From the NCBI GenBank assembly GCA_030704615.1, contig CM060732.1, positions 60,679,053 to 60,743,052 on the forward strand: 64,000 bases of DNA, written 5' to 3'. This DNA is from Takakia lepidozioides (Eukaryota > Streptophyta > Takakiopsida > Takakiales > Takakiaceae). Position numbers and translations under genes: made by a program. Below the pieces are notes generated by a model that worked only from the letters and a program-made list of their open reading frames with translations, did no database searches and was not told the DNA's origin. Shown here one piece after another: positions 55,165-64,000 of the stretch; positions within the stretch are counted from its first letter, which is position 1, and the number at the start of each line of letters is the position of its first letter.

Positions 55165-58070
55165 AAGGTTTTCACGTTTGTTCGCTGATGTCGTAGCCTT
55201 TCCAATGTACGAAATATTCAAGACGTTTATACTTGATGCGAGAGTCTAGGACTTTGTCGATTTCATATTCGATTTCCTGATTGAGTTCAATTGGTGGAGG
55301 TGGTACGGAAACTCAACCTGGAATATTCGATGGATGATATAACTCCAATAATGAAACATGAAAGACTGGATGGATGCACATACTTCGTGGGAGTTCAAGC
55401 CGAAAACTGACCGAATTTATTTGTTGAATAATTTTGAATGGTCCCAGGTGTTGATAATCCAACGTTCTTGATGGTCGCAAGGTTTGTATGTCCCGTCAAA
55501 AAAGCCATATACGATCTCCGACCTAGAACTGGGGTTGGAGTTGGCGATGTTGATCTGCATACTCTTTGTATTGTTTTTGAGCTTCTGCGAGGTGGAATGT
55601 AAGCTCCTTGTGAATCGTAACAAGATGAGTAGCAAGGTTTTCTGCAGCAGGGCTTCCAACAGTCTTTATGTGGAAATGGTTTGTTTGAGAATGATGACCA
55701 TAATTGGAGAAAAATGGAGTTTGTTTGGTCAAAGAATGTATAGTGTTGTTGTATGCAAACTCAACCAATGACAGAAGGTCCGTCCAATTATCTTGGTGAT
55801 AATTTATCGTACAGCGAAGATACTGCTCCAAAATCTGGTTTACGCGTTCGGTTTGACCATCAATCTGTGGATGATTAGCTGTTAGTATCCAATATATGAA
55901 ATAATCCCCTCCAAAAATTTGATATGAACTGTGGTCATCGATCAGATACGATGTCCTTCGGAAGTCCATGAATGCGGTAGATATTATTGAGGAAGATTCT
56001 TGCAGTTTTCTCGCCGGTAACCGTCTTATTATATGGAATGAATGTGTCATCTTCGTAAAACGATCTACAATAACAATGATTGAATCGGTGGTCTTGGAAA
56101 TTAGAAGATCCGTAATAAAGTCCATAGACACGGACGTAATGGTCAAAGGAGGCCGTAAGGTCGATGTCGTGGTCCCTTCGCTCTAACACACGTGTCGCAA
56201 GATTTTATAAATTCTTTCACGAGTTTCCACATCTGGGGCCACCAATAGTCCCTGGATATCAAATCCATTGTTTTGTTGAAGACGAAATATCCTGCAGCCG
56301 GAAGATCATGACATGTTTGAAGAATTTGAAGTCGTATAGGTCTTCGAAGTACATAGAGAAGTCCCTTGAAATAAAATAAACCATCTTTGAATTCGAAGTC
56401 GTTTGTAACATGTGGGTTGTCTCGAGGTCGATTTAGTTGACTTCGTAGTGTCGTAGCAAATTGGTCGTTCTTCTGTGTTTCCTGAATCTCCTCTATGATC
56501 TCTGCATCGTCATATGTGGACATGAATAACATATTCAATTGGAGATTTGCTGGTTTCAAGATGATGGATTTCTGTTGGTCGAAAGTTGTTTTTTTTTTTT
56601 CCGGGGCAAGATACGATCGTCGAGAAAGAGCATCGGGTTTCCCTTGAAGATGTATGGGACGATAGGTAATAACAAAATCAAATCTTGCTAGTGACACACC
56701 TCATCTTGCTTGACATCGATTCAAAACATGAGCACTCATAAAATATTCGAGGTTTTTGTGATCGGTGTAGACAATGACCTAATGTTTAGCTCTCTCCAAT
56801 CGATGACGTCACTCCTCAAAAACATCGATGATCGCTAGAAGTTCTTTGTCATGGATTTTATAATTGATCTCTGCAGCGGAAAATTTGCGAGAACGAAAAC
56901 CAACAGGGTGAAGTCGGCCATCCGTACCGTATTGATATAGTATAGCGTCGAGTGCAAAGTCCGATGCATCTGCTTCCAAAAAGAATGGTTTAGATGGGTC
57001 TGCATGTATCAGTATTGAAGCCGTTGTAAATGTCTGCTTCAGCCTTTCAAATGTCTGATCAGCCTTCTCTTCCCATACAAATTTATCCTTCCATATGAGT
57101 CGTGTTAATGGTGCAGCAATTTTGGAGTAGTCCTTGATGAAGCTCCTATAGAAATTTGCAAATCCCAGAAAACATTGTACATCTTGGACCGAAGTTGGTT
57201 TAATCCACTCGATGATGGTTTGTATTTTCTTCTGATCCATAAACACGCCTTTGTCGGAAATAATGTAGCCCAGAAATTCGACCTCAGATTGATGGAAAAG
57301 ACATTTTGTCAACTTGACATATAGTCATCTCTCTTAATTTATCAAGGACAAGGCGTACATGGCGGCCATGTTCTTCTTCATTCTGTGAAAATATCAAAAT
57401 GTCGTCCAAATAGATGACTAAAAAGTCATCTAAAAAATTCTCGAAAGATGTCATTCATCATATATTGGAAAATTGTTGGAGTATTTGTAAGACCGAAAGG
57501 CATAGCACTGTATTCAAAATGTCCATACCTTGTTCGAAAAGTTGTTTTTTATTCGTCTCCTTCTTCTATCCGTACAAGGTTATATGCTCATCTCAAGTCA
57601 ATTTTGGTGAAAATCTTCGCTCGTCCCAGCTGGTCAAGAAGCCTAGAAACTAGCGGCAACGGATAACGATTTTTAATTGTGACTTTGTTGAGACCGCGAT
57701 AGTCTACACACATGCGTAATGGTCCTTTTTTTTCACAAACAAGATAGGCGCCCCCGCAGGAAATTTTGAATGTCGGATGAAGTTCTTCGACAAATTTTCA
57801 TCAATGTACTCACGTAATGTAGCCAACTCCATCTGGGATAAGTTATAGATTGGGCCGAATGGTGGTCGGGCTCCTTCTTGTAACTCAATTGCACAGTCAT
57901 AAGGTCGATGTTCTGGCAATATGTCTACATTTTTCTTCTCGAAGACATCCTTGAAATCTTGATATTGAGTGGGTAATGTTGAAGTGCATTTGTCTGTTGT
58001 GGTCTTGATTGGAGTCGCATAAAATGCAAATGTCGCATCCTTTTTGGTAGCTCTCATGAAAGCTCTACCT
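55165..58070 (-). pseudogene. Chromovirus pol remnant (RT, RNase H, integrase, chromodomain)
   Basis: In minus-strand order: reverse transcriptase start (FKDVFEKKNVDILPEHRPYD, ~57940; [14 protein letters not shown], ~57740), catalytic YLDD at 57412-57401, LGFANFYRSFIKDYSKIAAP, RNase H (FLEADASDFALDAILYQ), integrase zinc finger (H...H, CDTCVRA) at about 56180-56240, integrase core (MDFITDLLISKTTDSIIVIV) near 56120, and a chromodomain (YEIDKVLDSRIKYKRLEYF, VHWKGYD) at about 55180-55285. Frameshifts separate the blocks. The chromodomain places it among chromoviruses, which target heterochromatin. Confidence 0.9.
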
Positions 58071-58389
58071 CCAAGGAACAGGGGTTGAATACCTTTGATA
58101 TTTCTACATTTTTGTCTTGCAGAAATTTTCGCGATCGTCAGTCGATGTCAAGATTGTGAAGTACGAACCAGGGAAGTCCAAAGATCACAGGATTCGTTGG
58201 AGACTGGATGACGTTGAAAATAATGTGATGCTTGATCTTCAAGCTTCACTTCAAATGGTCGAGTTTCATCATTCATGGTCAACATTTCCTGATGCTAACG
58301 GTCGTTCATCGATGACTTCAACGGGGGCCGATAGTTTCTTTTTTACGAGCGTTAAATTGTGTTGTTTCGCAAAGTTTTTGTCAATAAAA

Positions 58390-59550
58390 CATGCTGAAGC
58401 CTCTAAGTCCAAAATGCTTTTACAGAGATATCTCGATTTTGCACTCTGATTTTTACCGGAACTGTGTAGGGTCTGGAGGTAAAAAGAGACATTTTTTTGG
58501 TGAGGAATTTGTGGTGTCCAGCCGCATGGTCCCTACTGTAACTGGACATCTTCGTTTTCCGACTCCTCGTATCGAACACTTCAGTTGCGCCTTGAGCTTT
58601 GAATCTTCTCTTGTTGGGACAGTTTAATGCTATATGATCTTTTTCTCCGCAATAGAGGCATAATCTATTCACGCGCCGTCGTTGGTTTTCTTGTGGCGTC
58701 AATGGTTTGCATCGGATAACAATAATCTGCATAGGATCACTACCGGATGACTGATGAATCGTTGTGTTTGGTGCCATAGTAGCAGCGGCATGATGCATCG
58801 TCGACCATCCAGATCACTTCTCTTGACGTCTTTCAAACAAACGATTATCGCATGCAATGACTTGGGTAATGAATTCGCTCAGTGTGCTCACGTTTGGCAT
58901 TGTCAGCAACAAACCTTTTACATCATCTTTTAGTCCACATCGAAACTGACTAATGAGGCTCTTTTCATTCCAATCGAGGTCGCACGCAAGTTGTCAAAAT
59001 TCGGCAGCATAAACGGAAGCAGGACGTGTTCCTTGTCGAAGATTTCGTATCTTTGTCTCTGCAACTCTCTCTCTATCATTCTCTCCAAACGTTGCAGTGA
59101 ACTCGGACATGAATGCTTCAAAATTGTATAGTAAATGTGATTTTTTTTTAATAGCAGTGCAAACCTAAATAGAACAGTGCCTGATAGAATGATGCCCACG
59201 AATCCCACTTGAATACCTTCATCGGGGTAGCGTTGTGGATGTAGTCGTAGGAACAGTCGTATTTGTTGAACAAAACCGCGAAATCTTGATCTCGTCCCAT
59301 CAAATTTCTCAGGCACGCTGATCTTTGGTTCTCTCGTAATCTGTTGAAGAGGAACCGTTGCAGTAGGAATTGTTGCATTAGAGACTCGTATGGTTGAAGA
59401 TCCATTGTTCGACTCCTTTAACTCTGAAATTTGTTGTTGCAAATTGTGGAGAACGTTGTCAAGATCTTGAAACTGATCAGTTTGTAATTGGGCGGTAGAG
59501 GTACGAAGTTCGAAGCTGAAGACTCTGCAATGTGATGACCATTTCCACAA
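58390..59550 (-). pseudogene. Chromovirus gag and protease remnant
   Basis: The gag core reads VPEKFDGTRSRFRGFVQQIR (about 59270-59320), followed near 58640 by a zinc knuckle CLYCGEKDHIALNC (CX2CX4HX4C). The protease site near 58400 reads LDLEASACFID where LDSGASACFID is expected, so it is dead. Confidence 0.85.
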
Positions 59551-59601
59551 ATGTGCGTTCCATCTTAACTAACTAGGGAACAAACTTTAGTCTCGCCAAA
59601 C

Positions 59602-60184
59602 TATCAAGGACGAGAACACGACTGAACGCAAACAAGATATCAGACTAGAGGTACAAGACTAGACAAGAAGTCAAGGTCGGCGTGGCCGAATGCATGATGG
59701 GTAAACATGAATCAAGATGATCTTTATAACAATGGACAAGAGTACAAGATACTGGAACTCGACTCGAATACTGGAATGCTGGAAACTGGATTGGGGTACT
59801 AAATATTGGAAACTGGACTAGAGTACTGGAAGCTGGACTGGAGTACTGGGACTAGGAACAAGAGTAGCTTGAACTTATGTTGGCGAGACTGAAGAGTGTC
59901 CAGTCTCGCTTCCTATATATACTGACTACTAGGAATTTCCCTAAGAAGCTTCCCCAATGGAGGTTTCTTGATGGAGAAGTTTCCTTAAACAAAGATTTCT
60001 TGATGGAGAAGTTTCCTCCAAATGAAGGTTCCTGAGCAGTTTCCCAAATTATTCTCGGTACTTTGGTAAACTCCCGGTAACTTAGTAACTAATGGTAATT
60101 AATGGTAAATTATAGTAATTCATGGTAACTTGATAACTTCTGGTATTTACCCCTGGTAAGTTTATCTGGATTATGTCCGTGACA
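59602..60184 (-). repeat. Chromovirus right (5') LTR
   Basis: 583 bp, uninterrupted, flanked on the right by AGGGG. The inner edge on the minus strand continues TAGTTTGGCGAGACTAAAG; the usual initiator-Met primer site is not seen there. Confidence 0.93.
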
Positions 60185-60189
60185 AGGGG
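60185..60189 (+). repeat. Target-site duplication of the chromovirus, right
   Basis: AGGGG, equal to 48905-48909. Confidence 0.9.
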
Positions 60190-60599
60190 TAGTAATGTTC
60201 GGAGAACGGAGTACAAGCTGAGGAGCCTGAATTTCTAGTATTGGGGCAAGGTCCCCGGGAGGCCGAGGGGAACAAGATGGGAACCAACTACATAGATAGG
60301 GGGTGATATGTTGGGTAAGGGCACGCAGTCTTCTATGGGGTGCGATTCAACCTCTTTTCCACGCCGTTTTGCTACGGAGTATAAGGTGTAGAAAATTGAT
60401 GTTGTTCATTCCATGGCTTTTGAGAAAAAGTTGCAACAACATTTGATCTGTGCTCTCGGCCTCCACTATCGTTGTCTTGTAGTTGTCATGCATCACAAAG
60501 TGTCATCACATCATTAGCAGAAGTGGCAGAAGAGATATTGTTGACTCCCACAAGAGACACATAGAGAAAGTGGAAACAACCCTATGTGTCAGCCACATG

Positions 60600-60976
60600 C
60601 ATTAACAACCTTGTTGCTGCCCAATGCCGTACAAGACATCCTTAAAAACCCCATCCACGATGAACTGTCATGGTGACCTCAACATCTCCCATGCCAATAG
60701 CTTCAAGTGTTGTGTCGTCTCCGTGTAGATTCTCAAGGATGAAATTTCCTTGTATCCCTTGAGCCAATCTCTTTTGTGACACAAATGCATGGAGGCTCCA
60801 GAGTCTATGAACCAGACATCAATGTCCCAAGTAGCTAATACTGCTGACGCAAATGCTTTGGCACTCTCCAAACTACATTTAGTTGTGACTGAGTAGATTG
60901 TGATGGATTCTGATGACTTAGGAGGTGTATATAGTTTAAATGAGAACTTTAGAGTACCACTGTTTATATAGGGCAC
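60600..60976 (-). mobile_element. Ty1/copia protease-region fragment
   Basis: On the minus strand WFIDSGASMHLCHKRDWLKG is the copia aspartic protease with its DSGA site intact, followed by LRIYTETTQHLK and traces of a GMGDVEV-like stretch in another frame. Only this part of a copia polyprotein is present. Confidence 0.85.
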
Positions 60977-61014
60977 CTAGGTCTTAGAGTTAGCCAGATG
61001 CATCCTCCATCGTA

Positions 61015-61285
61015 GATGTGTGCGTACGAGATATTGGGCTAAAGCAGTGAATACAGCTTCTTATCTCCGAGCAAGGAGTCCTCACAAAGTAGTGACGAAC
61101 ATTACTCTAGAGGAATTGTAGAGCGGAAAAAAACTAACTCTGATGCACTTAAGGATTTTGGCTGCCCCGTTTATGCTCACAAACCAAGTCAAATGAGAAC
61201 TAAGCTTGAGCCCAAAAATACAAAATGTATCATTGTGGGTTACAATATGGATCCCAAGGCTTACAGACTTATGTAGCAGTCGCTA
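61015..61285 (+). mobile_element. Ty1/copia integrase C-terminal fragment
   Basis: Plus strand reads RYWAKAVNTASYLRARSPHK, then VTNITLEEL, then in another frame FGCPVYAHKPSQMRTKLEPK and KCIIVGYNMDPKAYRL. This is the end of copia integrase. It faces the opposite way to the protease fragment 40 bp to its left, so the two come from a rearrangement or from different elements. Confidence 0.85.
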
Positions 61286-61786
61286 CAAGAAGATTGATTC
61301 ACTACAACAGATTGACCATTTGACGATGTTTGAGAAACAACATGCTTAACACCTCTATCATGTATGACTTATTTATAGAAAATCTTAGAATCAAAGATTC
61401 TCCGGTTCTGATTTTTTAATATATATTTTTTGTGGAAAACACCACCGGTTCCGGTTAATTGTAATAACCTCAAAGAACCGGCGATTTTCATCAAATAACC
61501 AACGGGTCTTTGGTGGATCTTTGACCATTTTCAGGCGGGTTATGTCAAAACCTCGTAACCAACAGATATGCGTCTTTGCCGATTCTTTGGTTTTTTGAGA
61601 ATTGTGGTTATATATCTACATAATTTTCTTGACAACCTCTGGGGGTTTGTGGCTGAATCAAAGAACTTCCCAACATTGCTCTACACCCTCAAACAATGGA
61701 ATGCCCCCCTGGACCTGCCCTTCCCCAAACCACCAATCGCGTTTCACAATATAATCAAAGAGTTAGTAATTGTATTACTTAAGTAA

Positions 61787-62250
61787 GAGCATGACCATCG
61801 TTTGCTCACTAAACTGCCGCTTTATCACTATTTTAGTGAGGCATATGGTGAGGCACACAAGCTAGATAGTGCGTGGGCTGGCAAGAGCCCCAACAACAAC
61901 CTACCATATCCATAGTAGAGTAATGCCGCAAGGCTGAGGTGGTGACCATGGCCCCGCCACCCGAGGCCTTAGCAAGAAGAGACTTGGAGTCCATTTGACC
62001 AAGGAGTTGTTGTGAGGGGTAGCGGATCATGTGGTTATGCGGGAGAATGTTGCTCTACAAGCGCGCTGTAGCGATAGTAAAGAGACACCATAATTTACGC
62101 TTCCTTGGGGAGGCGTCATATATTATTATGCGGGAGTGGGACGAAATTTGGTGAGGGTCACTATTTTAGGGACGCACGATCCCGTCCAAAATTGGCGGCC
62201 GCGCCATTTCGAAGATAGAGCGCCAAAAAACCCTGCTGTTGGTCATGCTC
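61787..62250. mobile_element. PIF/Harbinger-like MITE, 464 bp
   Basis: The ends GAGCATGACCA (61787-61797) and TGGTCATGCTC (62240-62250) are a perfect 11-bp inverted repeat, and TAA flanks both sides (61784-61786 and 62251-62253). TWA-type 3-bp duplications with GAGCAT-like ends are usual for Tourist/Harbinger MITEs. No coding content. Confidence 0.8.
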
Positions 62251-62258
62251 TAATAAAC

Positions 62259-62278
62259 TTTTTTTTTTTTTTTTTTTT
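62259..62278. repeat. Poly-T run
   Basis: About twenty T, a few bases after the MITE. Confidence 0.9.
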
Positions 62279-62609
62279 CTTAAAGAAAAGGGGGATTGTA
62301 GCCCTGATCAATTTTATTGTAAATTGTTTTTGGTGGGCATGAAGCCCTTAGGCCCCGGCCGCACCGCGCTGCTAGCGTAGAACACCTGCTAACGGCTTAG
62401 CAGGCCCGTTTTCATGATAGCTACTCCAACTAACATTATCGCTGCCGCACTGAAAAATTACCGTAACAAATGTTAGCGCAAAATTTTAGTCTTAAGCCAT
62501 CGTTCGCTGCCCGTGCCCGTTTTCCCTCGCCACGTCTGCTCGCCAGTTTTCCTGGCTCTCCTCCTTCATCTACGCCATAGCCAAGGTTAACCGGTTTGCT
62601 CTTTGCATT

Positions 62610-63190
62610 GGCAGGCCAGCGATCAGTAGAATACTTGGGCTTCGGCGTAGTCCTTGAAAAAGGTTGTCTCGTCTAGGGCATACTTCTCTGCATAGGTTCT
62701 GAAGTCTGGGTCATCAAAGAGGACGGCATCAATGGGTAGAACCAATAAGTCCTCGTCTTTCTTCTCCTTGATCTCTCTTAAGTATGAGTTGTCAAACTTG
62801 AGCTATTCTGGTGTCCATGAACTACATCCAGGCAATCCAGGCCCGTCTTTTGTATACTTGGTGACAGGTTTCTCCCAACAACTACCCTCAGGCCGCGAGC
62901 GTCCCACTGTGTGCGCACCTGACAAAGCCACAATCTCCCTATCACCTACGCCCATTCGATAGAACACATTGCGAAGATGGGATGTAGGACTTGGAGGACC
63001 GGCGTCAGGTAGATTACCCTCTTTGATACAATCTTCATGAGGTCCAGATGTATCAATATGTCCGTACTTCATTAATTTTCGGGGCCCCTGCATCCTCAAT
63101 GGCAGTGGCGCTTGCAAGCTGGAAAAGATCTGCATCTGGGAAACTTCTTTTTCACTGGCTCAAGCAGCTTCCTTCTCTTTGAACCCAATG
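62610..63190 (-). pseudogene. Processed pseudogene of chloroplast ascorbate peroxidase
   Basis: On the minus strand: [55 protein letters not shown], the haem-site block [34 protein letters not shown], then [20 protein letters not shown] and [15 protein letters not shown]. That is the C-terminal two thirds of stromal/thylakoid APX. A frameshift sits near 63075, and a TAG replaces the Trp codon before LKFDNSY (near 62805). The sequence runs across several exon borders of the plant gene without introns, so it looks like a reverse-transcribed copy truncated at its 5' end. Confidence 0.88.
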
Positions 63191-64000
63191 GCAGTGAGCA
63201 AGAGGAACTACGAAGCAGCGCGAGAGAGGGAACGCGAAGGAGAAGGAGAGGCGAAAATGGCGAAACTGCAAAATGGCCTGGGCAGCTGCCCGAAAACGGC
63301 GCGCCAGTTTAGATTTTGCACTAGGGGGGGAGGTACTGCTAAAAGTCGCCATAAACTATGAAGGATTAGTTAATAGTAGATAACAATAGTTAGGGCTAAA
63401 ACATTTAAAGCAGGCCAGTGCGGCCGCACTTTTGCAGTTAGCAGTAGTTAGGCACTAGCCTAACATACGTTAGCAATTATACAAATTATTTGGGATTATT
63501 CAGGGAACAAGTTAAAGTTTCAGGGCTACTTCCTTCTTGCACAAAATAAAAAAATAAAAAATCTTTCCCCGCTTGAAAACATCATCCTGTACAATTGATG
63601 ACTCTACCGTAGCCGCGGCCCTGAGTAGCTTCAATGAACTTTATAAAAACAAAAACTTAAATAGTTAAATTGAATGATTTAGTTCATACTGGATGACGAT
63701 GTATACAAGCCATGGATGAATAAAGTGGTCAAAGTGGGATAATTGGTGATGATTTATTGACGTAGTCTCGTAGGCACATCCAGCGAAAGAAGTCTACAGA
63801 ATTTGCATGAGAGAGAAAGAGAGAGAGAGAGAGGTAAGTGAAGGAAAGAGATGGCAGGCAGCAAGGATGAAGAGCACAAGCCTGGTGCACGCGAGGGCTC
63901 CATGCTCTTTCACACGTTTTGGCATTTAATGTGTATTCTCCTTAACTCTCTCGGTTTTCCCATTTCCACACTCGTCACAGGTTTCTGCCATGTAGATTGT
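63191..64000. other. Right end of window, no gene recognised
   Basis: It contains palindromic GCGGCCGC-type words near 63420 and a (GA)n run at about 63806-63832. Nothing coding could be supported. Confidence 0.4.
63806..63832 (+). repeat. (GA)n microsatellite
   Basis: GAGAGAGAAAGAGAGAGAGA and following bases form an imperfect GA run. Confidence 0.9.

Larger units (their letters stand above)
48910..60184 (-). mobile_element. Ty3/gypsy chromovirus retrotransposon, interrupted by a CACTA element
   Basis: Both LTRs run TGTCA..TGACA-like (left 48910-54928 when the insertion is included; right 59602-60184). The 5-bp duplication AGGGG flanks them. Coding is on the minus strand: gag (59550-58930), CCHC knuckle, protease remnant, reverse transcriptase with YLDD, RNase H, integrase with HHCC and core, and a chromodomain. 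A purine-rich tract precedes the 3' LTR (54929-54943). Without the insertion the element is about 5.8 kb. Many frameshifts and stops (for example after FVKKKD near 57715) make it non-autonomous. The LTRs differ at roughly one base in ten by eye, so the insertion is old. Confidence 0.93.

Noticed and set aside
62352-63480. A larger element enclosing the APX pseudogene, suggested by GGCCGCAC-type words on both sides
   Set aside because: The words are palindromic and GC-rich and no consistent inverted ends or target duplication could be drawn.
1-64000. CRISPR arrays, bacterial operons, riboswitches, rRNA or complete tRNA genes
   Set aside because: None was seen; the repeats are transposon-derived or minisatellites and the genes are typical of plant nuclear DNA.

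Overview
The window is nuclear DNA from a land plant. Evidence: a PLS-class PPR protein with a DYW domain, a spliced CTR9 gene, a plant ABCG half-transporter, a plant LRR receptor-like kinase, HOTHEAD-type GMC oxidoreductases with conserved intron positions, a GIL1/DUF641-like protein and a dense layer of plant transposons. The DYW-domain wording and the number of PPR relics suggest a spore-bearing vascular plant (fern or lycophyte). That is inference with low confidence.

Left part (1-13 kb). The 3' end of a PPR-DYW gene (1-636) is followed directly by a partial tandem copy of its own DYW domain (638-877). A whole PPR-DYW pseudogene lies at about 3.94-5.93 kb and a broken GIL1-like gene at 7.05-7.80 kb. 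A 704-bp non-autonomous hAT-type element sits at 9286-9989, and an intronless ABCG transporter lies on the minus strand at 11043-13085.

Middle part (17-43 kb). A four-exon LRR receptor-like pseudokinase spans 17405-20174. Two GMC oxidoreductase genes are divergently arranged, at 21677-24436 (minus) and 25480-28440 (plus), each with four exons at matching positions and a shared 1-kb promoter region that contains a repeated module. From 29.1 to 33.1 kb lies an inverted copy of the PPR/GIL1-like segment of 5.4-8.8 kb. It carries an intact GIL1-like reading frame and a LINE 3' end. From 34004 to 43161 (minus) is a complete CTR9 gene with 24 exons and 1060 codons, the TPR subunit of the Paf1 transcription-elongation complex. 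One of its introns holds a tRNA-derived SINE relic.

Right part (43-64 kb) is mostly mobile DNA. It has a Ty1/copia gag relic (43.7-44.4 kb), a second LINE 3' end (48.2-48.5 kb) and a Ty3/gypsy chromovirus spanning 48910-60184 with a perfect 5-bp target duplication. The left LTR of that chromovirus is split by a 5453-bp CACTA-type element (49245-54697, 3-bp target duplication). The CACTA element has no recognisable transposase. It holds minisatellite arrays and two PPR gene fragments, so it looks like a gene-capturing (Pack-type) element. Further right are two copia fragments in opposite orientation, a PIF/Harbinger-like MITE and an intronless ascorbate peroxidase pseudogene.

The genes that look intact (ABCG, receptor-like kinase, GMC pair, CTR9, GIL1-like copy) have no obvious shared pathway. 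They are ordinary plant housekeeping, surface/cuticle and receptor genes in a transposon-rich setting. All splice sites given were chosen by eye from conserved protein sequence, phase agreement and GT/AG (one GC/AG) borders; no transcript data were available.
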